From positions 1 to 43,829 of the forward strand of contig CACYQT010000086.1 of the NCBI GenBank assembly GCA_902776645.1: a DNA stretch of 43,829 nucleotides, in the 5' to 3' direction. This document shows positions 1-8,919 of this stretch, piece by piece (within the stretch, counting starts at the first letter, position 1; each line of letters opens with the position of its first letter). A model generated the notes under the pieces. The model searched no databases. It had not been told where the DNA came from and saw only the letters and a program-made list of their open reading frames with translations. This stretch comes from an uncultured bacterium. Its GTDB lineage: Bacteria > Verrucomicrobiota > Lentisphaeria > Oligosphaerales > Oligosphaeraceae. The translations under genes and the position numbers were made by a program.

Positions 1-1
1 G

Positions 2-919
2 TCATTTCGCGGCCTGTGCGGCGACGCGTTGGGCGATGGAGCGCAGGAACTTGGCGTCTTCCGGCGTGACATCCTTCGGTTGCCAGGCGAGGTCGTCGAG
101 GTTTTGTTTGAAGAAGTATGCGTACCATGTGCAGCCGAGCAGATATTCGCCGCGGGTGTTGGCATGGATGCCGTCGAAGGTGAATTTCCATTCCTGCGTC
201 TTGGGGTCCTTTTTCCAATAATATCCTTTGATGAGGGCGCCGTCGTCCTTCGGCAGATTGGGATGGACGGGATTCTTGTAGTCGAAATTCGGATCGGGGG
301 AGACGTTTTTGACGGGCTGCTCCTGGAAGGCGGTCCAGAGGGCTTCGCCGGAGGGGATCATGGGGGCGTTGTATTTTTCGGAGAGAGCCTTGTAGGCGGC
401 GCCGCTCTGCTCATACATGAGTTGAGCGGAGAAATTGTTCTTCTTTGGGCCGAAGAAACGGAAGTTGTCCGGACGGTAGGCCCATGTGCGGTGGATGTAG
501 ATTTTCGCCTGGGGGGCGAGCTCCTTGATGAGCGCGACGAGGTTGTCGGCGTAGGGCTGCCAGAGTTCGGGCTTGTAGGATTGGTGGGAGACGGACTGGA
601 TCGTGACGACGTCCCATTTTTCGGCGGTGAGATAGTCGCGGAGGCTCATGGGCTTGCCTTTGTAGCGGTACGGCTTGTGTTTGGGATCGGCTTCGGATTT
701 GAGATGTTCCTCCCAATGGCGTTTGAAGGAGCATCCGCCGATGGCGGCGTTGCCGAGCACGGCCGTGGCCTTGCCATGCTGTTTGATGATTTCGCCGAGA
801 TGGCGATGGGCGTTGACGGAGAAGGAGTTGCCGATGGAGAGAAGCTTCAGGGCGGCGACCGGTTCGTCCGCGACGGCGGCGATGCAGAAAATCACGATGA
901 GCGTCAGAAGTTTTTTCAT
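2..919 (-). CDS. Secreted DUF4886-type SGNH/GDSL hydrolase
   Basis: The 305-residue protein starts with a signal peptide (MKKLLTLIVIFCIAAVADE) and goes directly into the SGNH block I sequence LLSIGNSFS, with Ser32 as the likely nucleophile. Near the C terminus FTFDGIHAN supplies the Asp249/His252 pair expected of an SGNH hydrolase. The layout (short leader, GNS block, large central region, D-G-x-H) fits DUF4886 proteins, which are frequent next to glycan-degrading genes in Bacteroidota and Lentisphaerae. The likely role is removal of an ester substituent from an exported glycan; the substrate cannot be read from sequence. The start is supported by AAGGA about ten bases upstream on the minus strand. 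The stop codon lies at the window edge, so the downstream context is unseen. Confidence 0.8.
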   Translation of the reverse strand: MKKLLTLIVIFCIAAVADEPVAALKLLSIGNSFSVNAHRHLGEIIKQHGKATAVLGNAAIGGCSFKRHWEEHLKSEADPKHKPYRYKGKPMSLRDYLTAEKWDVVTIQSVSHQSYKPELWQPYADNLVALIKELAPQAKIYIHRTWAYRPDNFRFFGPKKNNFSAQLMYEQSGAAYKALSEKYNAPMIPSGEALWTAFQEQPVKNVSPDPNFDYKNPVHPNLPKDDGALIKGYYWKKDPKTQEWKFTFDGIHANTRGEYLLGCTWYAYFFKQNLDDLAWQPKDVTPEDAKFLRSIAQRVAAQAAK

Positions 920-948
920 TTTTAGGGTTCCTTGTTTATATTATATGA

Positions 949-993
949 GGGACTAAAAGGACTAAAGGGACAGAAGGGACGAAAGGGCCGAAA
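949..993 (+). repeat. Nonamer array, GGGACNAAA family (5 units)
   Basis: Five in-phase 9-base units (GGGACTAAA, AGGACTAAA, GGGACAGAA, GGGACGAAA, GGGCCGAAA) lie between the divergent SGNH hydrolase and MATE genes. The same word recurs at 22475, 27103 and 40664 and, inverted, at 11374 and 26944. Confidence 0.85.
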
Positions 994-1016
994 GGTTTGG
1001 GATATTAATATAGCAC

Positions 1017-2366
1017 ATGTTGGAGCCAAGATTATTTTCAGACAGAGATTTATGGCGTCTTGTCATACCGCTGGCCTTGGAGCAGATGCTGTTCTGCCTG
1101 GTCGGCTCCGTTGACACGATGATGATCTCGTCGTTGGGCGAGGCCTGCGTGTCCGGCGTGTCGCTGGTCGACATGATGAACAACTTCCTCATCAACATCT
1201 TCGCGGCGATTTCGACAGGCGGCGCGGTGGTGGCGTCGCAATTTCTGGGGGCGAAGAACGAGAAGTCCGCCCGTGATTCGGCGACGCAGCTGATCATCAC
1301 GACGTGTTTCATCGCGATTTGCATCATGGTGTTGACGGAGCTTTTCAAGCGGCAGATCATCGGCTTCCTGTTCGGTTCGATCGACGACGACGTGATGGCG
1401 GCGAGCATGGCGTACTGCCGCGTGACGGCGCTGTCGTTTCCGCTGATCGCGGTCAACTGCTGCTGCGCGGCGCTGATGCGCTCCATGAAGAAGACGAATC
1501 TGACGCTGATGAGCTCCGCGATGAGCAATGTCGTGAACGTCATCGGCAACTACCTATTAATATATGTGTTCCACTACGGCGTGGTGGGCGCGGCGACGGC
1601 CACGTTGTTCGCGCGGTTTTCAGCGATGATGTTTCTGCTTTATCTGCTGACGAACCGGCATTCTCCGATCTACATCACGCGGCATGGCTGGCTGACGCCG
1701 AACGGGCGGCTGATTCACAAGATTTTGTACATCGGCATTCCGAGCGGCATCGAGAACGGCGTGTTCCAGTTCGGACGTCTGATCGTGGTCGGCGTGATCG
1801 CGAAATTCGGCACGTCGCAGATGACGGCGAATGCCGTCGCGAACAATCTGGACTATTTCGGCTGCATGGTTGGCAGCGCGTTCTGCCTGGCCTGCATCAC
1901 GGTCATCGGGCAGAGCGTCGGGACGGGCAGCGAGGAGCAGGTGCGGTTCTACGTGCGTAAGATCATGAAGATGGCGTACATGGCGCACATGGCGTGGAAC
2001 GTCCTCCTGTTCATCATCATGCCGTTCTGGCTGAACTACTACCACATGTCCGCGGAGACGCATCAGATGGCGTTCTGGCTCATCGTGATCCACAACGGCT
2101 TCGGCTTCTTCATGTGGCCGATGGCGTTTGTCTTCCCGAACGTGCTGCGTTCCGCGAACGACGTGAAATTCACGATGGTGGCATCCATCGCCTCGATGTT
2201 CATCTGGCGGATCGGTTTCAGCCATGTGCTGGGCATCGGCCTTGGCTGGGGAGCGTACGGCGTGTGGACGGCGATGGTCGTCGACTGGATCTGCCGCATC
2301 ATCTGCTTCTCCGTGCGGTATCGTAGAGGCAAGTGGGTGAAACTTGCGCATTTGACCGCCGCGTAG
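1017..2366 (+). CDS. MATE family multidrug/Na+ or H+ antiporter
   Basis: The 449-residue, very hydrophobic protein has about 12 membrane segments in two homologous halves. The N-terminal stretch (WRLVIPLALEQMLFCLVGSVDTMM, then GEACVSGVSLVDMMNNFL and GGAVVASQFLGAKN) is characteristic of the MatE domain, and the second half repeats this fold after about residue 240. It should export cationic drugs or metabolites across the inner membrane using an ion gradient; substrate unknown. No Shine-Dalgarno sequence precedes the ATG. An AT-rich TATTAA at 1003-1008 ends only eight bases before it, so transcription could start almost at the start codon (inference). The TAG stop is followed without any spacer by a heptamer array. 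Confidence 0.9.
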   Translation: MLEPRLFSDRDLWRLVIPLALEQMLFCLVGSVDTMMISSLGEACVSGVSLVDMMNNFLINIFAAISTGGAVVASQFLGAKNEKSARDSATQLIITTCFIAICIMVLTELFKRQIIGFLFGSIDDDVMAASMAYCRVTALSFPLIAVNCCCAALMRSMKKTNLTLMSSAMSNVVNVIGNYLLIYVFHYGVVGAATATLFARFSAMMFLLYLLTNRHSPIYITRHGWLTPNGRLIHKILYIGIPSGIENGVFQFGRLIVVGVIAKFGTSQMTANAVANNLDYFGCMVGSAFCLACITVIGQSVGTGSEEQVRFYVRKIMKMAYMAHMAWNVLLFIIMPFWLNYYHMSAETHQMAFWLIVIHNGFGFFMWPMAFVFPNVLRSANDVKFTMVASIASMFIWRIGFSHVLGIGLGWGAYGVWTAMVVDWICRIICFSVRYRRGKWVKLAHLTAA

Positions 2367-2501
<135 letters not shown>

Positions 2502-2507
<6 letters not shown>

Positions 2508-4544
2508 ATGCTCCGTTCGGGCGATGACCATTTCCTGCCAGTCGCGGTTGAGCGTCGTGAAACGGGCGGACCAGCCGGAGATGCGGACGGACAGGTTCGC
2601 GTAGTTTTCCGGATGGGCTTGCGCGTCACGCAGGATTTTCGCATCCGCGACATCCACCTGCAGATAGCTGCCGCCGTTCGCCACGAACGTCTTCAGCAGG
2701 GCGACGAGCGCCTGGAGGCCGTTTTCGCCTTCGATGGCGGACGGATGGATCTTGATGTCCAGCGGCGTGCCGTTGCTGAGTGACTCGAAGTCGTTCTTGC
2801 AGAACGAGTTGATGACGGCGGTCGGCCCATGTTTCTCCGTTCCGGGCGTGGCGGAGAAATTCGGCGCGAGCAAAACACCTTTGTGCGTTCCGAAGGCTGT
2901 CGCAAGACGCTTCGGGGCGTATTCGAGTTCGCGTCCGAATGTGCTGATGCCGACGGGGCGGAGGACGCCCGCGACGTCATGTTTGCAGGAGGCGATTTTC
3001 ACATAGCAGTCGAAAACGCGCTTCGCCATGGCGTCCGCCGTGGCGTCGTCGTTGCCGTAATATGCGATGGTGGAGGCGATTGAGCGGCGGAGTCCGTCTG
3101 CGTCCTTCCAGTCGTCAAGCATGTGGCGGCGGAGTTCGTCCAATGTCAGCGTATGCGTCTTGAAGACGAAATGGTCGATGGCGAGCAGGCTGTTCGTAAC
3201 GTCCGGCAGGCCGCCCGCATGGGTGGCGAAAATCGTGAATTTCGCGCCGCGCCGCGTGTAGGGGCGGGCCTTGCCGATGCAGTCGTCGACGAGCAGCGAC
3301 AAGGCGAGGGCGGGATTGTTCGGATCGTTCATATAACCGGTCATCCGGTCGTTGACGGCGTCCACATGGGTCTGGAGCTTTTGCGACCAGGCATCCATAA
3401 GCTGTTCAACGGAGGTGAATTGCGGCCATTTCGAAGCGTCTTCGCGTTCTTCGGGCGTTGTTCCGAACAACGCGTCCTGGAACAGTTGCAGCGAATCGAA
3501 GGGGCCGTATCCGAAGGCGGATTTGCCGCCGATGATCGTCTCCCAGCAACCGTCGTTCGTGAAGGCGTAGGCGTGGCCGCCGTAGCCGAAATTCTGCAAC
3601 GCCTTCAAGACGATGTCTTCGTTATAGATGGAGACGATGCCGCCGCCGTGGTGCTGGACGCGGGCGATCCGGCGGTACATGTCATCCGTCGTGCGGCTGT
3701 TGACGCGGACGGCGATGGGATAGTCCGCGATATGGAGCTCTTCGACGACATCGAGAATCAGTTCGGCGACGGTTGTGTCGATGTCGCGGATGCCGTTGTC
3801 GTCCACGCCTGCGAGAATGACGTTCTGATAGTGCTGCGCGTCTCCCGAGCCGCGTTGGACGCCTTTCCATTCGGCGCCTTTGATCCAGAAATGGGCCAGC
3901 AGCTCGCGTGCGTCGTCAAGCGTTATCCGTTTGGCTTCCAGGTCGTTGAGAAGATATGGTGTCAATAGTTGGTCGATGCGGCCGAGGCCGGACCAGTTGC
4001 CGCAGAGGCGTTGGAATTCGAAATGGAACCAGAAGGACTGGAGGGCTTCGTAGAACGTCTTCGGCGGATTTTCGGGGACGTTTTTCAGCAATGCGACGAG
4101 CGTGTCCGCATACGGGCCGCTGCCGGGCAGGGCGGCGATGAGGCGGTCCCGCCAGATGCGCATGGAGCCGATGACGGAAAGGAGCGACTGAAGGAAATCG
4201 CGTTCTTCATCCGTACGGACCGTCACGGCTTTTGCGAAGTTGATGGTCGTATGGCTGATGCCGGGGAAGCGATGGCCCGGGCAGCGATGGGCGGGGCCTT
4301 CCAGATAGGTCGCCGCGCCTGCCAGACGTTCCTCCGGCAGGATGCGGAGCGGGGCGTTTTCAACGATCAGGCGGATGTTCTGCGCGAACAGCTGGTTCAG
4401 CGTGGCGGCGGATTCCGGCACGCTGAAATTGGCGTCTATCAAGGTGTTGCGGATTTCATCCGTGTTCAGATAGCGATCCGCCAAGGCATGTGTCGCATCG
4501 GAGAGACGTCTTGGAACATCGTAATTGAGATAATGCAGGCTCAT
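2502..4544 (-). CDS. Glycyl radical enzyme (pyruvate formate-lyase-like)
   Basis: The 680-residue protein carries both hallmarks of the glycyl radical family. The active-site cysteine loop is NDGCWETIIGGKS, and the C-terminal radical box is VRISGWSARF followed by TLNRDWQEMVIART, close to the PFL/glycerol dehydratase consensus. The first conserved block (residues about 15-120, including LPEERLAGAATY) is the PFL N-terminal domain. The substrate is uncertain: formate-lyase, diol dehydratase and other branches share these motifs. I chose ATG 4544 (MSLHYLNYD) over an upstream TTG at 4601 because the extension is not family-like and AAAGAG precedes the ATG. No radical SAM activating enzyme is visible in the window. 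Such enzymes are oxygen-sensitive, which suggests an anaerobe. The stop lies inside the repeat array. Confidence 0.9.
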
Positions 4545-4620
4545 CGTTTTCTCTTTTGATTTTTGTGGCACACTGGACAGAGCAACGACAGTGGAAATCA
4601 AAATGTCTGTATTTGCTTTA

Positions 4621-4648
4621 AGCTTTCAGCTTTTAGCTTTTAGCTCTA
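4621..4648 (-). repeat. Heptamer array, AGCTTTT (= AAAAGCT) family, 4 units
   Basis: Units AGCTTTC, AGCTTTT, AGCTTTT and AGCTCTA are the reverse complement of the AGCTGAA/AGCTAAA arrays at 33741 and 43704. The TAG stop of the histidine phosphatase gene (4646-4648, minus strand) falls in the last unit. Confidence 0.85.
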
Positions 4649-5353
4649 TAAATAGATGCGGTTGTTGTACTTCATGGGGAGGCCTTCGCCGTAGAGATGG
4701 GAGAGGTCCGCATGGCAGAGGCAGTAGGGGGCGGTGTAGCCGCCTTCGTAGTTGCGGAATTCGAAGATGGTGACGGCGGAGAGGCCCAGATCGAACGTGC
4801 CCCATGCCTGCGGCGTCGGAATATGGAACATGTGTGAGAGCCAGATGACGCCGAAGCCCGCGTGCGCGAAGAGAGCGATGCGCTCTTCGTTGGGCTGGAG
4901 AATCTTGTAGCGTGCGCCTTCACGCTCGTAGCCAAGGCGGCGGAAGAAATCGTCCGACGCATCGACAATCCGCTGGTAGCCTTTGCGGGCGTTGATATCC
5001 TTGAAGAAATCGTCGTCCATCCAGTCGTAGCCGAGGGAGAGCATGTGAGGCGTCATGAATTCATGGTTGGGACGTGCGCAAATCCAGCGGCGTTTTCCGT
5101 CTTCCCAAACGGAGGAGAAGTCGTTCCATGCATGGACTTCGCTGGTCCAGTCTTCAACCTGCGCTTCAAGGCGCATGATGTCGCATGTCGGCTGGGCCGT
5201 TTGGCGTGCGCGGACGCAGGGCGATGTGAAGACGCGGTCGATACCGTGGCGGCAGAGGCGTTTGGCGACGGCGTGGGCCTGAAGATGGCCGAGTTCTGTG
5301 AGAGCGTCCGGTGAGTAGGTGGGATGGCCGTGGCGGATGAAGAATAGAAGCAT
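4646..5353 (-). CDS. Histidine phosphatase family protein (phosphoglycerate mutase-like)
   Basis: The 235-residue protein begins MLLFFIRHGHP, giving the phosphohistidine RHG motif at residues 7-9. SPCVRARQTA supplies the second conserved arginine region, and FAHAGFG the distal catalytic histidine (His164). Length and motif order match single-domain cytosolic histidine phosphatases acting on small phosphorylated metabolites; the substrate cannot be assigned. The start codon has no Shine-Dalgarno sequence: a TTAGTGG heptamer array begins within six bases upstream. The stop codon is also inside an array, so the gene is bracketed by repeats at both ends. Confidence 0.88.
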   Translation of the reverse strand: MLLFFIRHGHPTYSPDALTELGHLQAHAVAKRLCRHGIDRVFTSPCVRARQTAQPTCDIMRLEAQVEDWTSEVHAWNDFSSVWEDGKRRWICARPNHEFMTPHMLSLGYDWMDDDFFKDINARKGYQRIVDASDDFFRRLGYEREGARYKILQPNEERIALFAHAGFGVIWLSHMFHIPTPQAWGTFDLGLSAVTIFEFRNYEGGYTAPYCLCHADLSHLYGEGLPMKYNNRIYL

Positions 5354-5358
5354 GATTG

Positions 5359-5448
5359 TTAGTGGCTATTGGTTAGTGGTTAGTGAACCGCGTAGCGGTG
5401 ACAGAACACAGCCGTGGGTGCAACCCACGGGAGATTAGTGGTTAGTGG
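5359..5448 (+). repeat. Heptamer array TTAGTGG interrupted by a two-hairpin element
   Basis: Heptamers at 5359-5385 and 5435-5448 flank an insert with two perfect stems: ACCGC-GTA-GCGGT (5387-5399) and CCGTGGGT-GCA-ACCCACGG (5412-5430). The insert looks like a REP-type palindromic element placed in, or grown within, the tandem array. Confidence 0.85.
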
Positions 5449-5479
5449 TCGGTAAGGTTCGACAGATATTTCGTTGGGA

Positions 5480-6787
5480 TCATGTTGGAATTTTGACGAT
5501 TTTTACTTTGCTGATGCGATGCTGCTCTGTCTTCAGGACGGTGAGCTTCAGCGGAGGCGACTTGAAGAATTCACCGGCCTTCGGGATGTGTCCGGCCAGT
5601 TTGAGGACAAGCCCCGCGATGGTTTCGAAGCCTTCGTTGTCGATTTCAATGTCGAAGAAGTCTTCGATTTCGCGGATGGCGGTCTTGCCGTCGCAGATCA
5701 TTTCATTGGGCGACTTGTGGACGGGCTGCTCGTCCTCCTCGCCGTAGTCCTGGATGGATCCAATGATCTGCTGCGCAAGATCTTCGATGGTGACGAGACC
5801 GATCATGCCGCCGTATTCGTCAACGATGACGGCCATGGGGAGGACGTGCTTCCGGAGCTCGACAAGCATCTGGTTGATGGGCTTCGTTTCGGGGACGAAG
5901 AGGACGGTCTTGTCGATAAAAGGCGCGATAGGTTGCTTGCGGAAGGCTTCTCCGTCAAGATTCCGTTGCTTTTCGATTTTGAGGAGCCTGCGCAACTCTA
6001 TGACGCCGATGATGTTGTCGACGCGGTCGTCATAGATTGGGAAACGGGAGTAGCCGGTCTCCATGGTCATCTTCTCGACATCGCCGACGGAAGCGGTGGA
6101 CGGAAGCGAGCAGACATCCACCAGCGGCGTCATGGCGTTGGCGACTGGTTTTTCGTCCAGTTCGAGGATGGTCTGCAGCATGTCGGCGGATTCCCGCGGC
6201 ACAAGTTCCTGTTCGGCCGCGATTTCCGCGATGGTTTCCAGATCTTCCTTCGTGACATTGTTCGAGTTGTCTTCCTGCGACGGCGAAAGGCCGAGCATGG
6301 ACTGGACGCCGTTGGACAGCCATGTCAGCGTCACGACAAGCGGCGTCAGAATGAAATTGAAAAACTGGAGCAACCGCGCGGCGCGGAGGGAGAAGGCCTC
6401 CGACTGTCTGCGCGCGATGGATTTTGGCAATATCTCGCCGAATACCAATATGATAGGCGTCAGGATGACGGCGGAGACCGTTTCATGCCATCTGGCGGGG
6501 AGGTTGGGCATGAAATGCGGAATCAGATGGTTCTGGATGACGACGCCCGCGATCGTCACGAGCGAGATGTGGACGAGATTCGTGCCGGTAAGGACCGTTG
6601 ACAGGAAGCGGTCGAAGTTCGTGATGAACCATTTGACGATCACGGCGTTCTTGTCCTTCTTGTCCACTTTTTCGTCGATTGCGAGGCGGTTGACGGACGT
6701 GATGGCGGTTTCCGTGCCCGAGAAGAAGCCGACGAGGGCGAGCAGGATGATCAGCAAGACGATGTATGCGAACAGGATAGGCGACAT
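5480..6787 (-). CDS. CNNM/HlyC-CorC family membrane protein with CBS pair (second copy)
   Basis: The 435-residue protein has an N-terminal DUF21/CNNM transmembrane domain (residues about 1-180) with the family signatures FFSGTETAITSVNR and VFGEILPKSIARRQSEAF. A CBS pair follows (about 200-340; YSRFPIYDDRVDNIIGV and DEYGGMIGLVTIEDL), then a C-terminal CorC/HlyC domain (about 355-435; FETIAGLVLKLAGHIPKAGE). Relatives are implicated in Mg2+/Co2+ export or resistance in the inner membrane. Its ATG overlaps the stop of the paralogue upstream in the sequence TAATG, indicating translational coupling and probably a hetero-oligomer or paired function. Confidence 0.9.
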   Translation of the reverse strand: MSPILFAYIVLLIILLALVGFFSGTETAITSVNRLAIDEKVDKKDKNAVIVKWFITNFDRFLSTVLTGTNLVHISLVTIAGVVIQNHLIPHFMPNLPARWHETVSAVILTPIILVFGEILPKSIARRQSEAFSLRAARLLQFFNFILTPLVVTLTWLSNGVQSMLGLSPSQEDNSNNVTKEDLETIAEIAAEQELVPRESADMLQTILELDEKPVANAMTPLVDVCSLPSTASVGDVEKMTMETGYSRFPIYDDRVDNIIGVIELRRLLKIEKQRNLDGEAFRKQPIAPFIDKTVLFVPETKPINQMLVELRKHVLPMAVIVDEYGGMIGLVTIEDLAQQIIGSIQDYGEEDEQPVHKSPNEMICDGKTAIREIEDFFDIEIDNEGFETIAGLVLKLAGHIPKAGEFFKSPPLKLTVLKTEQHRISKVKIVKIPT

Positions 6788-8172
6788 TATGGCTGCCCTC
6801 CTTGCTCTGTCTTGTTCTTCTGCCGGGGGAGCGGGATGATGGAGACGCGGTCGATGAGCTTCTTGTTGGCGGGATTGAGGCTGACGGCGATGAAACGGTG
6901 GTTGCCGATGTCGACGTGTTCGTTGCGCACGGGAACGTGGCCGAGGCCTTCGACGAGCAGGCCGCCGATCGTGTCCGACTCCATATCGCCAAAGTCTTCA
7001 TCCAGAGCTTCTTCGACAAGCCGCCGTCTGGTCAGGCCGTTGACGACGCATGCGCCGTCCGCATTCAGTTCGATTTTGTTCGTGTCCTTTCCGGTGGCGG
7101 AGAAGCGGCCGATGATTTCGTCCAGAATGGAATTGATCGTGAGGATGCCGAGCGTTCCGCCGTATTCGCCGACGACGACGCTGACGCGGTTCGGCTTGCT
7201 TTTCATCTGTTCCAAGACTTTGGAAATCTTGAGGGTAGGCGGGATGAAATCAATGGAATAGACGGGCAGATCCTCCGTGGCGTTGCCGCTTTCGAGCTGC
7301 TGGCGGAAATCCGCCAGCGTCTTTTCGGAGTCCGGATGGTTGATCCATTTGGGATAGTCCGTGAAAATGGCGACGCCCCAAATGTCGTCAAGATCCTCAT
7401 GGTAGACCGGAATGGTTCCATGGGGGGAGTCTTTGATTTTCGTGAAGGCTTCGCGGAGTGTGAGCGAATCGTCGATCGCTTCGATGATGGTGCGCGGAAC
7501 CATGATTTCCGTTGCTGTTATGTCGTTGAATTTGAAGATTCTGCCGAGAAGTTCACGGGCCGGGGGGGAGGCCGATCCGTTTTCGACGGATGCTGTCAGC
7601 GTCGCATCGACCTCCGCCTGCGTGAGCATGCCCCAATGGGAGTCTCGCGGGATGAAAAGGCACCATTGGATGGCGTTGACGACGCATTGGAAAATCCACA
7701 GGATGGGGCGCATGAGACGTCCCGTGATGTCCAGCGGCCATGCCGCGAAACGGGAGATGACGATCGACTGTCGGTACGCCACGCTCTTGGGCGTCAATTC
7801 ACCGAAGACCATGATGAGCGGCGTAACGATGGCGACGTTGAGCAGAATGGCCGCAAATTCCTGCGCCTGATGATCTTGCGCAGACGTCCCGTTGACGGCG
7901 TTTATAATCATCGTGGCGATCCGGTTTGTGAGGATGGCGCACAGCAACGTCAGCAACGTGTTGACGAACATGTTGCCGACCAGTATGGTCGCGATGAGAT
8001 GCTGCTGGTCTTTCAGCAGCTGGAAAACTAGCGGCTCCGCGCCGTCGCCGTGTTCCATCCGCTTGATTTGCGGCTTGGATAATGACATCATGGCTGTTTC
8101 CGATCCTGAGAAGAAGGCGGAGAAGCACAATAGGATGGCGATGAAAAATAGGATGGGCAGGATGTCTAGCAT
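6787..8172 (-). CDS. CNNM/HlyC-CorC family membrane protein with CBS pair (first copy)
   Basis: This 461-residue paralogue has the same architecture as the next gene: DUF21 membrane domain (FFSGSETAMMSLSK, VFGELTPKSVAYRQS), CBS pair (about 210-350; GEYGGTLGILTINSI) and CorC/HlyC domain (about 370-445; DTIGGLLVEGLGHVPVRNE). The two proteins are clearly diverged, so the duplication is old. No Shine-Dalgarno sequence precedes the ATG. On the minus strand TGGTATAAC, an extended -10-like sequence, ends about ten bases before the start codon, so the mRNA could be nearly leaderless (inference). Confidence 0.9.
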   Translation of the reverse strand: MLDILPILFFIAILLCFSAFFSGSETAMMSLSKPQIKRMEHGDGAEPLVFQLLKDQQHLIATILVGNMFVNTLLTLLCAILTNRIATMIINAVNGTSAQDHQAQEFAAILLNVAIVTPLIMVFGELTPKSVAYRQSIVISRFAAWPLDITGRLMRPILWIFQCVVNAIQWCLFIPRDSHWGMLTQAEVDATLTASVENGSASPPARELLGRIFKFNDITATEIMVPRTIIEAIDDSLTLREAFTKIKDSPHGTIPVYHEDLDDIWGVAIFTDYPKWINHPDSEKTLADFRQQLESGNATEDLPVYSIDFIPPTLKISKVLEQMKSKPNRVSVVVGEYGGTLGILTINSILDEIIGRFSATGKDTNKIELNADGACVVNGLTRRRLVEEALDEDFGDMESDTIGGLLVEGLGHVPVRNEHVDIGNHRFIAVSLNPANKKLIDRVSIIPLPRQKNKTEQGGQP

Positions 8173-8364
8173 TCAGCGGTTGGTTATACCATAATGATAA
8201 AGTAATTCGATAAAAATATACATAACATTCGTGGGAAAATCAAGTTTTCTGTCGCCTGCGGATGAAAAAAGGCGCCGCGGATGACCGAAAGCCGTGGAAA
8301 ACACGGGAAAACATTGTCGTGATGGCTTGTAATCCCATGCCGTTCATTTACGTTAAACATTTTC

Positions 8365-8919
8365 ATGATGAAAACGGAATCTTCAATGGATATGACAGAA
8401 TCAAAAACGGAAACAAGGAAGCTTGGAGGCCGGCGGCTGGTTGCGTACTGGGGCGTCGGAACGGCCGTCCTGTTGCTTGACCAACTGACGAAAGTCATTG
8501 TGGACTGGCAATTTCCGTTGAATTACAGCAGGCCGGTCATCCCGGGCTTCTTCGATCTGGTGCATGTTCGGAACTACGGCGCGGCGTGGGGGATGTTCGC
8601 GGGGCGGACATGGCTGCTGGGTGTCGTGTCGCTGGTGGCGGTCATCCTGCTGGTGATGAACTTCCATGCCATGAGCGAACGGAAGCGGTTCAACGAGTGG
8701 ATCTTGAGCATCATCGGCGGTGGCATCGCGGGGAACATGATCGACCGTTTTGTACGCGGCTCCGTCATTGATTTTCTGGACTTCCATTGGCAGGAGGTCT
8801 ATCATTATCCATCGTTCAATGTGGCGGATATAGCGATATCCGTCGGTGTCTGCCTGTATGTCGCGTATGCGTTTTTCGGGAAGAAGAAAAATGGCGCGGC
8901 GGAGGACGCGCCGAAATGA
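8365..8919 (+). CDS. lspA: Lipoprotein signal peptidase (signal peptidase II)
   Basis: This inner-membrane aspartic protease cleaves the signal peptide of diacylglyceryl-prolipoproteins. Four membrane segments are visible, with LspA motifs in order: LLLDQLTKVIV, VRNYGAAWGMF, GNMIDRF (catalytic Asp127) and FNVADIAIS (catalytic Asp155). The substrate side is represented in the window by the lipoprotein at 37408-39762. The start is uncertain: 8365, 8386 and 8392 are all in-frame ATGs. The first 20-25 residues are hydrophilic and not family-like, and none has a strong ribosome binding site. The gene overlaps miaA by four bases (ATGA), so the two are co-translated. Confidence 0.95.
   Translation: MMKTESSMDMTESKTETRKLGGRRLVAYWGVGTAVLLLDQLTKVIVDWQFPLNYSRPVIPGFFDLVHVRNYGAAWGMFAGRTWLLGVVSLVAVILLVMNFHAMSERKRFNEWILSIIGGGIAGNMIDRFVRGSVIDFLDFHWQEVYHYPSFNVADIAISVGVCLYVAYAFFGKKKNGAAEDAPK

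Noticed and set aside
29..925. Long open frame antisense to the SGNH hydrolase
   Set aside because: GC-rich antisense shadow of the real gene with no family similarity; the same applies to other long frames opposite proA, topA and gltX.
5387..5430. Intrinsic terminator after the CNNM operon
   Set aside because: Two strong stems but no T-run on either strand; better described as palindromic repeat elements.
8787..8915. Upstream extension of miaA
   Set aside because: It only reads lspA DNA in another frame; the ATGA overlap gives a better start.
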